Positions 45,189 to 54,486 of a DNA stretch of 64,000 bases are shown one piece after another; the stretch's first letter is position 1, and each line of letters starts with the position of its first letter. Position numbers and translations under genes: made by a program. Below the pieces are notes generated by a model. The model had not been told where the DNA came from and made no database searches. It was given only the letters and a program-made list of their open reading frames with translations. The DNA comes from Bacteroidetes bacterium HGW-Bacteroidetes-5 (GTDB lineage: Bacteria; Bacteroidota; Bacteroidia; Bacteroidales; UBA932). The stretch covers positions 124,001 to 188,000 of the forward strand of contig PHDC01000002.1 of NCBI GenBank assembly GCA_002842515.1, read 5' to 3'.

Positions 45189-45521
45189 ACAACAGGCTTA
45201 AAAATCTTTCTTTAATTACCTATATATTTGAATGAAATATTATCTATCTATCACTTAAATGTACAAACTATCTATTCAATAAGAGAGTTTCTAAATCTAT
45301 AAAAGCTTTGTACAAAAAAATAATTGAAGCTTTTGAAAAATCATTCTATTTTAAAATTGAGAAGAAAAATCTAAAATTAAATATTTATGTCTGACGAATT
45401 CAATGAACATTATTTCAAAATCACTTATTATTAGACATTAATAACTAAAGTTCACGCAAAAAATCCACAACAATCCAATCAAGTACTTGATAATATAATA
45501 TCTAATGGGAATTTTTCATTA
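45189..45521. other. Intergenic region, nothing recognised
   Basis: 333 bp, AT-rich, stops in all frames, no repeat or promoter that I can support. Confidence 0.4.
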
Positions 45522-46676
45522 ATGAGATGTTTTAATGTTCTTTATATAGCTCATTACTCTGGGTATCTTGGAGCAAATCGCTCTCTTTTTCAACTAATTG
45601 TAGAGCTATGCAAAAATAATTTAATCAGACCTATTGTTTTGATTCCAGCCAAAGGAGAGTTCTCTGAAAAACTTGAGGAAATCGGAGTTTCGTATATCTT
45701 TTCAAATTACACTGTAAATACTTACAGAAAAGAGAAATGGTATCATTCAGGGAAAGGATTTTTACGAGAAATTTTCAACTTTATTACTATTCTAAAACTC
45801 TTGTCACATCTAAAGAAAGAGAAAATTGATTTGGTACATTCCAATTCAAGTGTGATTGATGTAGGCGTATATTTAGCAGCACTAATGCATAAGCCACATA
45901 TTTGGCATATAAGGGAATTTGCTCGACAACACTACAAGTTTTCATACAATCTTGGAAACTATTTTGCTAATAAAATGTACTCATTTGGAGCTGATAGAAT
46001 AATTGTTATTTCTAAGGCTTTGCAGCATTATTACTCTAGTTTTGTAGAACCATCAAAGATCAGGCTTGTGTATAATGGTATTGAAATAAGTAGTATAGAC
46101 GGCATCCCTAAAAAAAAAGTGGACATAATTCATATAGCAACTGTCGGTCTATTGCATCCAAGCAAACATCAGGATGTAATATTAAAGGCCATTTCCATTA
46201 TTATACATAAGTACAAAATCTCTAATATTCACCTTAATGTTTTTGGTGAAGTAAAAATAACTGAATATACAAATCTTTTAAATGAAATCATTAAAAAAGA
46301 AGGTATTGAAGAATATGTAACCTTTCATGGTTATAAGAATAATATTATAAACATACTGAAGACTATGGATATTGGAATATTGGCTTCTGAATTCGAAGCA
46401 TTTGGCCGTGTGACAGTTGAGTATATGTTAACAGGTCTTGTACCCATTGTTAGTAACTCTGGCGCCAATACAGAAATTATTCAAGATGAAATTAATGGAT
46501 ATGTTTTCAAGTTAAATGACGAAATGGATTTGGCAAAAAAAATAGTTTTAGTGATAAAAGATCCGTACAAAAGCCATCAAATCTGTACAAAAGCATACGA
46601 ATGTGCAGTAAATAACTATTCTTCAGAATTAAACGCCAATAAAATTTATAAGATATATAAAGATTTATTAGCTTAG
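45522..46676 (+). CDS. Glycosyltransferase family 4
   Basis: GT-B retaining transferase: N-domain LYIAHYSGYLGANRSLFQLI, HSNSSVIDVGVYLAALMHKPHIWHIREF, inter-domain IRLVYNGIEIS, donor-site EX7E region ASEFEAFGRVTVEYMLTGLV near 290-310. 384 residues, complete. Substrate unknown. Confidence 0.9.
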   Translation: MRCFNVLYIAHYSGYLGANRSLFQLIVELCKNNLIRPIVLIPAKGEFSEKLEEIGVSYIFSNYTVNTYRKEKWYHSGKGFLREIFNFITILKLLSHLKKEKIDLVHSNSSVIDVGVYLAALMHKPHIWHIREFARQHYKFSYNLGNYFANKMYSFGADRIIVISKALQHYYSSFVEPSKIRLVYNGIEISSIDGIPKKKVDIIHIATVGLLHPSKHQDVILKAISIIIHKYKISNIHLNVFGEVKITEYTNLLNEIIKKEGIEEYVTFHGYKNNIINILKTMDIGILASEFEAFGRVTVEYMLTGLVPIVSNSGANTEIIQDEINGYVFKLNDEMDLAKKIVLVIKDPYKSHQICTKAYECAVNNYSSELNANKIYKIYKDLLA

Positions 46677-47039
46677 GGACTAAAATAAATTCATAGACCT
46701 TAATTTAAGCAAATTCTTACGATAAGTATGTAGGTCACCCCAAATGTAATCAATTATATTCTATCATATTCTCATCTTAACAAATGATTTTTTTTCATCG
46801 AAAACACAAAATTCTATTAACTCATAATATATGATAATAACATAGTTATCCAGCAAAAATCTTAACTTATACATAAAATTATCGTAAATCATATAATTAT
46901 TATTGAACTTCAAGAATTTATTTAAATTTTGATGTTTGTTATGTATTACTTTTCCATTATAAATACTTAATTTATAATGGCATATCTTAAAATAAGGAAT
47001 TAATAACGAATTACTTGATTGTTAATACTCAAATTTAGA
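46677..47039. other. Intergenic region, nothing recognised
   Basis: 363 bp, strongly AT-rich. I see no gene remnant, repeat or convincing promoter. Confidence 0.4.
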
Positions 47040-47789
47040 ATGTCCAGCCCTCTCATAACAATTGTAACTGTCGTTTTAAACGATTATAAAAACATAGAAA
47101 GAACCATACTTTCGGTATTGAACCAAACTTACTCTAATATCCAATATTTGGTAATGGATGGTGCTAGTACTGATGGAACCACCAAAGTGCTTAAGAAGTA
47201 CTCTGATCGCTTATTTTATCTTAGTGAAAAAGATAATGGTATTTATGATGCCATGAATAAAAGTTTGAATTTAGCAAAAGGAGAGTGGATTCTCTTTATG
47301 AATTGTGGAGATATTTTTTATGACGAAAATGTTATTCAAAAGGTTTTTAGCACTTACATAGATGAGGGAGAATCTTTGATTTGCGGCGATGTTATTTATA
47401 AGTATCCTAATCGTAAAAGCGTCCTAATTAAATCAAGTGAGCGTGTGAAAGAAAACAAATATATGCCTTCATGCCATCAAGCTATGTTTACCAGACTTTC
47501 ATGTTTGAAGGAAGCAAATTATGAGACTAGATACAGAATAATCTCAGATTTTATTTTTTGTTACGATTTATATATGGCTGGCAAAAATTTCTTATTAATA
47601 AATGATATAATAGCAGTTTACGATGCGACTGGTATATCTTCAAATGTTTCTCTCAGAAAAAAAGAGATGAGCCATTTTTATTTAAGAAAGAAAAAATATT
47701 TCAAGGCATATGTCTTTTTCTTTAAGTATTTACATTCACTTGTCTACGACATAATTAAAATTCATGGCATTTTAAAGAGTTTTATATAA
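47040..47789 (+). CDS. Glycosyltransferase family 2
   Basis: GT-A enzyme: PLITIVTVVLNDYKNIERTI, YLVMDGASTDGTTKVLKKYS, SEKDNGIYDAMNKSLNLAKG and FMNCGDIFYDENVI form the WcaA/WfaV-like pattern. 249 residues. I use the ATG at 47040 because the IT(I)VTV strand then begins at the usual distance; an upstream TTG is in frame but adds nothing conserved. Confidence 0.9.
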   Translation: MSSPLITIVTVVLNDYKNIERTILSVLNQTYSNIQYLVMDGASTDGTTKVLKKYSDRLFYLSEKDNGIYDAMNKSLNLAKGEWILFMNCGDIFYDENVIQKVFSTYIDEGESLICGDVIYKYPNRKSVLIKSSERVKENKYMPSCHQAMFTRLSCLKEANYETRYRIISDFIFCYDLYMAGKNFLLINDIIAVYDATGISSNVSLRKKEMSHFYLRKKKYFKAYVFFFKYLHSLVYDIIKIHGILKSFI

Positions 47790-47844
47790 CCAGTCGAATG
47801 CTTCCTCAAATATATTCACTCCTTTTTTTTAAAACTCATCCAAA

Positions 47845-48966
47845 ATGGCAATTTCAAATATTACAATTACTTGGATAACACCTCTTTCGTTTTTAGAAAC
47901 AGATATTTATATCGTTCCTGAAATTTCCAAACATCATATTATAGATTGGCATATTATCTGTTCGCATAACGAGTCTAATAATTATCAAAAAGAATTAAAC
48001 GAAATTAAATATTCATTTATAAACATAAGAATATCTTTGCTCGTATTTAAGGATGCAATGTATAGTATTAAGACTTTATTTAGAATTAACAGCTATTTGA
48101 ATAGTATACTTGATAAAAATAATTTACTGTATGTTAGCTTGTGTTGCTTCCCCTATTTTATGCCATTGTTACGGTTACATTGTGATGTAAAAAAAACAAT
48201 AGTTGTTGTTCACAATGTAATAACCCCCAAGGGTGCTTCTAGTTATTTCTTAACAAAAATATATACTTATTATGTATTATCCAGATTCCAAAATTTTCAA
48301 ACATTTTCAACTTCTCAATATAAAGCTTTATTAAACAAAAAGCCAAATAAAAATATTTTTTGCTCTTCTTTCGCTTTAAAGAATTATGGAATACCAACAG
48401 CAAGTTTGTCCGAATCAATTACTTTTTTAAGTTTTGGAAGAATCAGAGACTATAAGCGTATTGATGTTTTAATCTGCGCAGCACAAAAAGCTTTCAAAGC
48501 AATAAATATTCCGTTTAAAGTTAAAATTGCTGGTAGTTGTAAAGACTGGGAAAAATATCAAAGATTAATTGAATATCCTTTTCTGTTTGATCTTACAATC
48601 CGAGAAATCGAAAATAAGGAAATACCCAATTTGTTTTACTCAAGTCATTACTTTGTTATGCCATATCAAGATATTGCACAAAGTGGTTCTATGATTGTTA
48701 GTATAAATTACGGCAAACCAATTATAGCTTCTAATCTAGAATCATTTCGTGATTATGTAAAAAGTGATGAAACTGGGTTTTTATTCCAACCTGCTGATGT
48801 TGATGAATTATCCAGCATTATTTGTTATGTTATTCTAAATCACACTCTTATCTATCCATATTTATGCAGAAATATTGAGCAATTGAAAATTGATTATTTT
48901 TCAACTGAAAAAATTGCAAACAATTATATTGCATTTTTTAATACTCTTTTAGCTGAAAAAAAATGA
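47845..48966 (+). CDS. Glycosyltransferase family 4-like
   Basis: 373 residues. C-domain FLSFGRIRDYKRIDVLICAA and YFVMPYQDIAQSGSMIVSINYGKPIIASNLESFRDYV show the GT4 donor site (with Asp/Gln replacing one of the usual EX7E acids). N-domain includes VVVHNVITPKG. Ends four bases into the next gene (ATGA overlap). Confidence 0.8.
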   Translation: MAISNITITWITPLSFLETDIYIVPEISKHHIIDWHIICSHNESNNYQKELNEIKYSFINIRISLLVFKDAMYSIKTLFRINSYLNSILDKNNLLYVSLCCFPYFMPLLRLHCDVKKTIVVVHNVITPKGASSYFLTKIYTYYVLSRFQNFQTFSTSQYKALLNKKPNKNIFCSSFALKNYGIPTASLSESITFLSFGRIRDYKRIDVLICAAQKAFKAINIPFKVKIAGSCKDWEKYQRLIEYPFLFDLTIREIENKEIPNLFYSSHYFVMPYQDIAQSGSMIVSINYGKPIIASNLESFRDYVKSDETGFLFQPADVDELSSIICYVILNHTLIYPYLCRNIEQLKIDYFSTEKIANNYIAFFNTLLAEKK

Positions 48967-50216
48967 GACAAATTATTACACCTAAAAATATGTGCATATC
49001 TTGTGGTGCATGTGTATTTGCATCAAGTGGAAAAATTCAACTAGAAGAGAACAAATCAGTTGGAATGTATTTACCAAATATTATCCAAAAACTATCAAAC
49101 CAAGAGTTAATTACAATTAAAAATATTTGCCCAGCAAATGGCTATAAAATAAATTCAATTTCAAAAAAACTTTTTGACAAAAAAAGCGAATATGACTATA
49201 GAATTGGTAGATATTTAAATATAGTGGCTGTAAAAAGTTGTTCAAATAAACTTTTAGAAAAAGCTTCTTCGGGTTCTATTATGACTGCCTTGTCAATGTA
49301 TTTATTAGATAATAAAATAGTTCAAGGAATTGCAGCCACAATATTTACTTATAATTATGATAAAGTAATTCCTACTACACGAATTTTTACGTCTTCATCA
49401 GATTTATTAAGAACCCAAGGATCAAAATATATGCCTGTGCCAGCTTTGATGGTTTTAGATGAAATCATAAATTTTGAAGGAAAAGTTGCCTTCATTGGTA
49501 CTCCTTGCCAAATAGCTGGGTTAAGACTTATTCAAGATAATAACCCATTGTTAAAAGAAAAAATTATTTTAACAATTGGTAATTTCTGCGGTGGGTTCAA
49601 AGATTTAAGAGAATTAAATCGGCTGAGAACAATTGCAAAGATGAGAAAAGAAAATATTATTCATTTTCAGTATCGAGGAGACGGGCAGCCAGGCAAGATG
49701 TTATTTCAATCAAAAAGTGGGAAAAAATGGGAACGTAGCTATACTAGATATGGAGGTTTGACTGGATATATGAAGCATTATCGATGTAGAGTTTGTATTG
49801 ATGCAACAGCTGAATTAGCCGACATATCCTGTGGTGACGCATGGCTTCCGAGATTTCTAAATAACGGGGGAAACTGGTCTGTCGTTATAGTAAGAAATCC
49901 TGAGATACAGGAGTATTTATCACGTATGGAATCTGATTCTATTATAAAATTAGAAAAAATAGGGATAGAAGAATTAGTCTTTTCTCAAAAAGAGAATTTA
50001 ACTTCAAAAAAAGAACGTTATTTAAGCCGAAATAATTTTCTCAAAAAAACTGGTCATACTCTCCCTGTATTTGATAGTGGTTGGAATGAAAAAATGAATA
50101 AATCATTCTTTTATGAAGCTAAAGTCTACTATGCTCAGCTTTTCAAATATTATATGGAAAAGATTAGGCTATATTCATTATTAAGATTGATGGTAAAAAC
50201 AATCATAAAAGACTAG
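48963..50216 (+). CDS. FrhB-like (coenzyme F420 hydrogenase/dehydrogenase beta-subunit family) protein
   Basis: 417 residues. An N-terminal CISCGAC and later ICPANG give four cysteines for one 4Fe-4S cluster; the middle has the flavin/F420-family pattern (ASSGSIMTALSMYLL, TRIFTSSSDLLRTQGSKYMP, FIGTPCQIAGLRL, FCGGF) and RVCIDATAELADISCGDAWLP. In Bacteroidetes capsule loci these proteins are usually encoded next to polysaccharide pyruvyl transferases, as here (3 bp to the next gene). Its reaction is unknown; a redox step on a glycan precursor is a guess. Confidence 0.85.
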   Translation: MRQIITPKNMCISCGACVFASSGKIQLEENKSVGMYLPNIIQKLSNQELITIKNICPANGYKINSISKKLFDKKSEYDYRIGRYLNIVAVKSCSNKLLEKASSGSIMTALSMYLLDNKIVQGIAATIFTYNYDKVIPTTRIFTSSSDLLRTQGSKYMPVPALMVLDEIINFEGKVAFIGTPCQIAGLRLIQDNNPLLKEKIILTIGNFCGGFKDLRELNRLRTIAKMRKENIIHFQYRGDGQPGKMLFQSKSGKKWERSYTRYGGLTGYMKHYRCRVCIDATAELADISCGDAWLPRFLNNGGNWSVVIVRNPEIQEYLSRMESDSIIKLEKIGIEELVFSQKENLTSKKERYLSRNNFLKKTGHTLPVFDSGWNEKMNKSFFYEAKVYYAQLFKYYMEKIRLYSLLRLMVKTIIKD

Positions 50217-50219
50217 TGT

Positions 50220-51275
50220 ATGAAGATTTCATTAATCACATATCATTTTTCAACAAATAATGGAGTTGTTATGCAAGCATACGCAACTTGTAGGATTCTA
50301 AAGAATTTAGGTCATAATGTGGAAATAATCAACTTACATCATAAGGATCTTCAAAACAAGTCTATCATGTTTAAGTTTTTTGAACGAATTATTCGTGAAA
50401 TATATATGAGAAAATTCCAGAAATATTTCTTGCCACCCCTAACAAAAAAATATTACTCATTGAAAGAACTTCAAAATGATCCTCCAAAATCTGATTGCTA
50501 TCTTGTAGGGAGTGATCAAGTTTGGAACCCAAATATATGTAATAATTCTTTGTTAGCATTTTTCTTAGACTTTGGTAATTCAGAAATTAGGCGAGTTTCA
50601 TACGCTTCAAGTTTTGGTGTAAAAGAATGGCCTATAACAGATATCAATATTAATTTGCATCTTTCAAAGTTGCTAAATTCATTCTTTGCTGTCTCTGTTA
50701 GAGAAGAAGAAGGAAGGTTTATATGTAATAAAAACTTTGGTATAGAGCCTACAGTGGTACTTGATCCAACTTTACTACATAGTGATTATAATGAAATTAC
50801 TGGGGAAATTAATTCTAATCAAGAAATTGTTTGTTATAAACTAAATAAAACAAAAGATTTTTTTGAAAACATTTCTGTTGTTTCAAGAGAATTGAAACTA
50901 CCTATTAGATTATTAAATAGTTGGCGCCCTATAAGAGGGTTTAAGTATAATTTTCCTCCTTCCACAAAAGTATGGATAAAGCGAATTGCAGGAGCTTCTT
51001 TTGTAGTCACAGACTCATTTCATGGACTTGCATTTAGTTTAATCTATCAAAAACAATTTGTTGTAATTTTAAATGAAGATGGTAAAAATTCAAGACTAGA
51101 GAATGTGTTGAATAAATTAGATTTAAATGACAGGCTTTTTACAAGCGTTAAGGCAATGTCTGATAATTTATCTTGGAAAAATAGGATTGATTATGAAATC
51201 ATTGGCCCAAAATTACAATTATTGAAACAAAGTTCATTAAACTTTTTGCAAAATGCGCTTCATCAAAATGACTAA
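50220..51275 (+). CDS. Polysaccharide pyruvyl transferase family protein
   Basis: 351 residues. Family motifs: ITYHFSTNNGVVMQAYATCR, YLVGSDQVWNPNI, RVSYASSFGV, VSVREEEG, VVLDPTLL and TDSFHGLAFSLIY. Transfers pyruvate from PEP to form a ketal on a sugar (CsaB/WcaK group). Would add a negative charge to the polysaccharide. Confidence 0.9.
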   Translation: MKISLITYHFSTNNGVVMQAYATCRILKNLGHNVEIINLHHKDLQNKSIMFKFFERIIREIYMRKFQKYFLPPLTKKYYSLKELQNDPPKSDCYLVGSDQVWNPNICNNSLLAFFLDFGNSEIRRVSYASSFGVKEWPITDININLHLSKLLNSFFAVSVREEEGRFICNKNFGIEPTVVLDPTLLHSDYNEITGEINSNQEIVCYKLNKTKDFFENISVVSRELKLPIRLLNSWRPIRGFKYNFPPSTKVWIKRIAGASFVVTDSFHGLAFSLIYQKQFVVILNEDGKNSRLENVLNKLDLNDRLFTSVKAMSDNLSWKNRIDYEIIGPKLQLLKQSSLNFLQNALHQND

Positions 51276-51295
51276 CTGATAGTTCTTGATACATT

Positions 51296-51526
51296 ATGAT
51301 TGAAAGCCAAGAACTATCATTTGTTTCACGAGATAATAATTTTGACCTTTTGAGGTTATTTGCTGCTTTACAAGTTTGTATAGGGCATACAGCATTTCAT
51401 TTAGAAGTTCCGATTGAATTTAGTAGATACATATCATTTTTTCTATGAGTTCTAATGTTCTTCTCGATAAACGGGTTTATAATTACATTATCATATCCAT
51501 TTATAAATAAAAAAGAAAGTGATTAA
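51296..51526 (+). pseudogene. Acyltransferase-3 family N-terminal remnant
   Basis: Starts as MIESQELSFVSRDNNFDLLR, then LFAALQVCIGHTAFHLEVPI, stop at 51446, then in the same frame MFFSINGFIITLSYPFINKK and a stop at 51524. The NNFDLLRLxAALxVxxGH and FFxIxGFxI motifs identify the first helices of membrane O-acyltransferases (OafA type). The rest is gone; the following glycosyltransferase starts inside its last codons, so a deletion joined the two. Confidence 0.75.
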
Positions 51527-52637
51527 CAATAAACTTCAAGTATTGCTCTGCTCACCAACAAAAGGTATTATCTGGTGTGGAATCTCCAGATGGACGATTT
51601 ATATAACAGATTATTATAAAACTAATAAAGATAATATTGAGCTAGAGCTTTTCCCTTTGACAAGAAAAATCAAGTGTTATGATGGACAGAATCAGATAGT
51701 CAGATTATTAGCAGGTATTTATGAATATGCTATGTTTTTATTAAAATTAAAAAGAGTTCTAACAAAAAAAAAATATGATGTCCTACACTTGGTCTCAAGT
51801 GCTTCCATAAGCTTACTTAAAGATTTAATCATGCTTTGGATGGCGAGTAGGAAAAAGACCAAAACGGTCATCCATTTTCATTTTGGCCGAATACCTGAGT
51901 TATATGTGAAAAGAAACTGGGAGCAAAAATTATTGCATTGGGTCATCTCTATGGCTGATAAAGTAGCAGTAATCGATAAAGAATCGTATGATACCTTGAT
52001 TCAGGCTGGTTATACCAATGTTAATTATCTTCCAAATCCATTAGCTCCGGTTGTTTCTAAAATCATAGGTGAAAATATAGATATCCAAAAAAATGAGAAC
52101 AAAATTGTATATGTCGGACACGTGGTACCCACCAAAGGAGTATATGAGTTGGTCAAGGCCTGTAGAGAAATACCGAATATAAATTTAAAATTAATTGGAG
52201 CCGTTGATTATAGTGTCAAAAGGGACTTATACTTAGAATATGAAAATAATTCAAAGAATAAGATAGAAATTGTTGGAGAACAGGAACAAGAATATATCAT
52301 AAAGGAAATGTTATCTGCCCGAATATTTGTTTTACCTTCTTATTTTGAAGGGTTTCCAAATGTAATCATAGAGAGTATGGCATGTGGGTGTTCAATTATT
52401 GCAACATCCGTAGGAGCCATTCCTGAAATGTTAGGTGTAAACGAGGAAAATCCAGCAGGAATCTGTGTTAGGACAAAAGACATTGAAGCATTGAGAAAAG
52501 GAATCTTAAGATTCTTGGATAATAGGGCATTATCTGAAAATTATGGCTTTAATGCTAGAAAAAGAGTTAATGAGATGTACTCCATAGACATTGTTTGCAA
52601 GAAAATGGAATCAATATGGAAATCAACCATAAAATGA
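51519..52637 (+). CDS. Glycosyltransferase family 4
   Basis: GT-B: LCSPTKGIIWCGISRWTIYI, YDVLHLVSSASISLL, VIHFHFGRIPELY, NKIVYVGHVVPTKGVYELVK and the donor site FVLPSYFEGFPNVIIESMACGCSIIATSVGAIPEML. 372 residues. The start is GTG, 5 bp before the end of the acyltransferase remnant. Confidence 0.9.
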   Translation: MINNKLQVLLCSPTKGIIWCGISRWTIYITDYYKTNKDNIELELFPLTRKIKCYDGQNQIVRLLAGIYEYAMFLLKLKRVLTKKKYDVLHLVSSASISLLKDLIMLWMASRKKTKTVIHFHFGRIPELYVKRNWEQKLLHWVISMADKVAVIDKESYDTLIQAGYTNVNYLPNPLAPVVSKIIGENIDIQKNENKIVYVGHVVPTKGVYELVKACREIPNINLKLIGAVDYSVKRDLYLEYENNSKNKIEIVGEQEQEYIIKEMLSARIFVLPSYFEGFPNVIIESMACGCSIIATSVGAIPEMLGVNEENPAGICVRTKDIEALRKGILRFLDNRALSENYGFNARKRVNEMYSIDIVCKKMESIWKSTIK

Positions 52638-52658
52638 TTTTTCTTATAGTTTGTTTCC

Positions 52659-52687
52659 GTGTCTAAGTTGTATTAGAGACTCTTTTT
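52659..52687 (+). terminator. Possible intrinsic terminator
   Basis: GTGTCTAA / TTAGAGAC stem (one mismatch) with a 6-base loop, followed by TCTTTTTAT. Lies 22 bp after the glycosyltransferase stop and before the amidotransferase trio. Confidence 0.4.
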
Positions 52688-52718
52688 ATAATTTTAATAA
52701 AAAAATAAATTTAGGGTA

Positions 52719-53873
52719 ATGAAAGAAAATGAAAAGAATTGTTGTGTGATTTGTTCAAATTGTGTAATGGATACTTCTGATCCAAACATCTATTTCGATG
52801 CCTTTGATGTTTGTGATCACTGCAGAGATTTTCAGACTAATGTGCTGCCTCATTGGAAATCTAATGGCCGGGAGAGGGATGACTTGAATCATATAATTGA
52901 TAAAATTAAAACTACCGGAAATGGGAAAGAATTTGACTGTATTCTAGGAATCAGCGGTGGAGTGGACAGCTCTTATATGTTGCACTTAGCAGTAAAGGAA
53001 TTTGGTCTTCGCCCATTAGTTTTTCATGTCGACGGTGGTTGGAACTCAGAATTGGCTGTCCATAACATCAATGTAATGATTGACAAGCTTAGCCTTGATC
53101 TTTATACAGAGGTTATAAATTGGGAAGAAATGAAAGATTTTCAGTTAGCCTTTTTCAAATCGGGAGTACCTCATTTAGATATCCCTCAAGATCATGCATT
53201 TATAGCAACACTTTATCAATTTGCAGAAAAACACAAGATTAAGTACATTTTAAATGGCGGTAATTTTTCTACTGAATGCGTCCAATACCCTATGCAATGG
53301 TTGTACTATGGTACTGATATGGTTCATATAAATGATATCAGAAAGAAATTCGGAACTATTAAAATGGATACCTATCCATTTAGTTCAGTTTTCCGCCATA
53401 AGATTTTCCTAAAATACATTAAGGGGGTAACTGTCATAAAACCTCTAAATTACATTCCCTACATTAAAGAAGATGCCATTTCATTTTTAGAGAAGGAGTA
53501 TAGCTGGAAACCCTATCCTCAGAAGCATTTTGAGTCAAGATTTACTAAATTTTATGAAGGATATTGGCTCCCGGAAAGATTTGGGTTTGATACAAGAAAG
53601 GTTCAGTTTTCAAGCTTAATATTAACAGGTCAAATGACAAGGGATGAGGCTTTGGAACAATTGAAAAAACCTGCCTATAACCCCGCAACAATTGAAGATG
53701 AGTTTAACTATATTGCGACAAAACTTGGTATATCTTCACAGGAACTTCGCCATTATTTTAATATGCAAAAAAAATACTACTGGGATTATAAAAACCAACA
53801 AAACATCTTTAGAATTGGAGCAAAAGTTTTAAACTTATTAGGTATAGAAAAAGTTAAGAAACGTCAGAAATGA
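52719..53873 (+). CDS. N-acetyl sugar amidotransferase (WbuX/LfnA/WbpG family)
   Basis: ATP-pyrophosphatase of the PP-loop type that activates an acetamido group and turns it into an acetamidino group with ammonia from HisH/HisF. PP-loop GISGGVDSSYML near 83-94; N-terminal zinc-type cysteines CVICSNCVMD and CDHC. 384 residues as in WbuX and LfnA. Stop overlaps the hisH start (ATGA). Context with fnlABC downstream points to L-FucNAc as substrate. Confidence 0.92.
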   Translation: MKENEKNCCVICSNCVMDTSDPNIYFDAFDVCDHCRDFQTNVLPHWKSNGRERDDLNHIIDKIKTTGNGKEFDCILGISGGVDSSYMLHLAVKEFGLRPLVFHVDGGWNSELAVHNINVMIDKLSLDLYTEVINWEEMKDFQLAFFKSGVPHLDIPQDHAFIATLYQFAEKHKIKYILNGGNFSTECVQYPMQWLYYGTDMVHINDIRKKFGTIKMDTYPFSSVFRHKIFLKYIKGVTVIKPLNYIPYIKEDAISFLEKEYSWKPYPQKHFESRFTKFYEGYWLPERFGFDTRKVQFSSLILTGQMTRDEALEQLKKPAYNPATIEDEFNYIATKLGISSQELRHYFNMQKKYYWDYKNQQNIFRIGAKVLNLLGIEKVKKRQK

Positions 53874-54484
53874 TAACAATAATTGATTATGGTCTTGGCA
53901 ATATCAGAGCCTTTGTAAATGTTTATGAGCGTTTGAATATTAAAACAAAAATTGCTCGTATTGGCAACGACATTAAAGGAGCAACAAAGATAATTTTACC
54001 CGGTGTTGGAGCATTTGATTATGCAATGTCGCAATTGAATGCATCCGGAATGCGCCACGAACTTGAAAAACAAGTTCTTGAAAATAATATCCCTGTCGTT
54101 GGCATATGTGTTGGAATGCAAATCCTTGCAAAATCTAGTGATGAAGGGAAGTTGCCGGGTCTGGGGTGGATTGATGCAAAAGTTCAGTTATTTGACACCA
54201 GCAAAATTCCCTATAAAACCCGTTTACCTCATATGGGATGGAATAGTATATCGCCAGTTAAAACGAACCCATTATTAAGTGGATTTAACAATGAATCTAG
54301 ATTCTATTTTCTTCACTCTTACTACTTTGTTTGTAATAATAAGGATGATATTATCTCAACAACGGAATATGGGATCAGCTATGCAAGTGCAATAAACTCC
54401 AATAATATCTACGGTATACAGTTTCACCCAGAAAAAAGTCATTCGAACGGAATCCAACTATTAAATAATTTTGCAAAAATATAG
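53870..54484 (+). CDS. hisH: HisH-type glutamine amidotransferase paralogue
   Basis: Class I glutaminase: IIDYGLGNIRAFVNVYERL start, nucleophile Cys in VVGICVGMQILAKSSDEG (near 84), His-Glu in YGIQFHPEKSH. 204 residues. Supplies ammonia. In a polysaccharide locus next to a WbuX-like gene it is the HisH2 of acetamidino-sugar synthesis and not histidine synthesis. Confidence 0.92.
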   Translation: MITIIDYGLGNIRAFVNVYERLNIKTKIARIGNDIKGATKIILPGVGAFDYAMSQLNASGMRHELEKQVLENNIPVVGICVGMQILAKSSDEGKLPGLGWIDAKVQLFDTSKIPYKTRLPHMGWNSISPVKTNPLLSGFNNESRFYFLHSYYFVCNNKDDIISTTEYGISYASAINSNNIYGIQFHPEKSHSNGIQLLNNFAKI

Positions 54485-54486
54485 AG

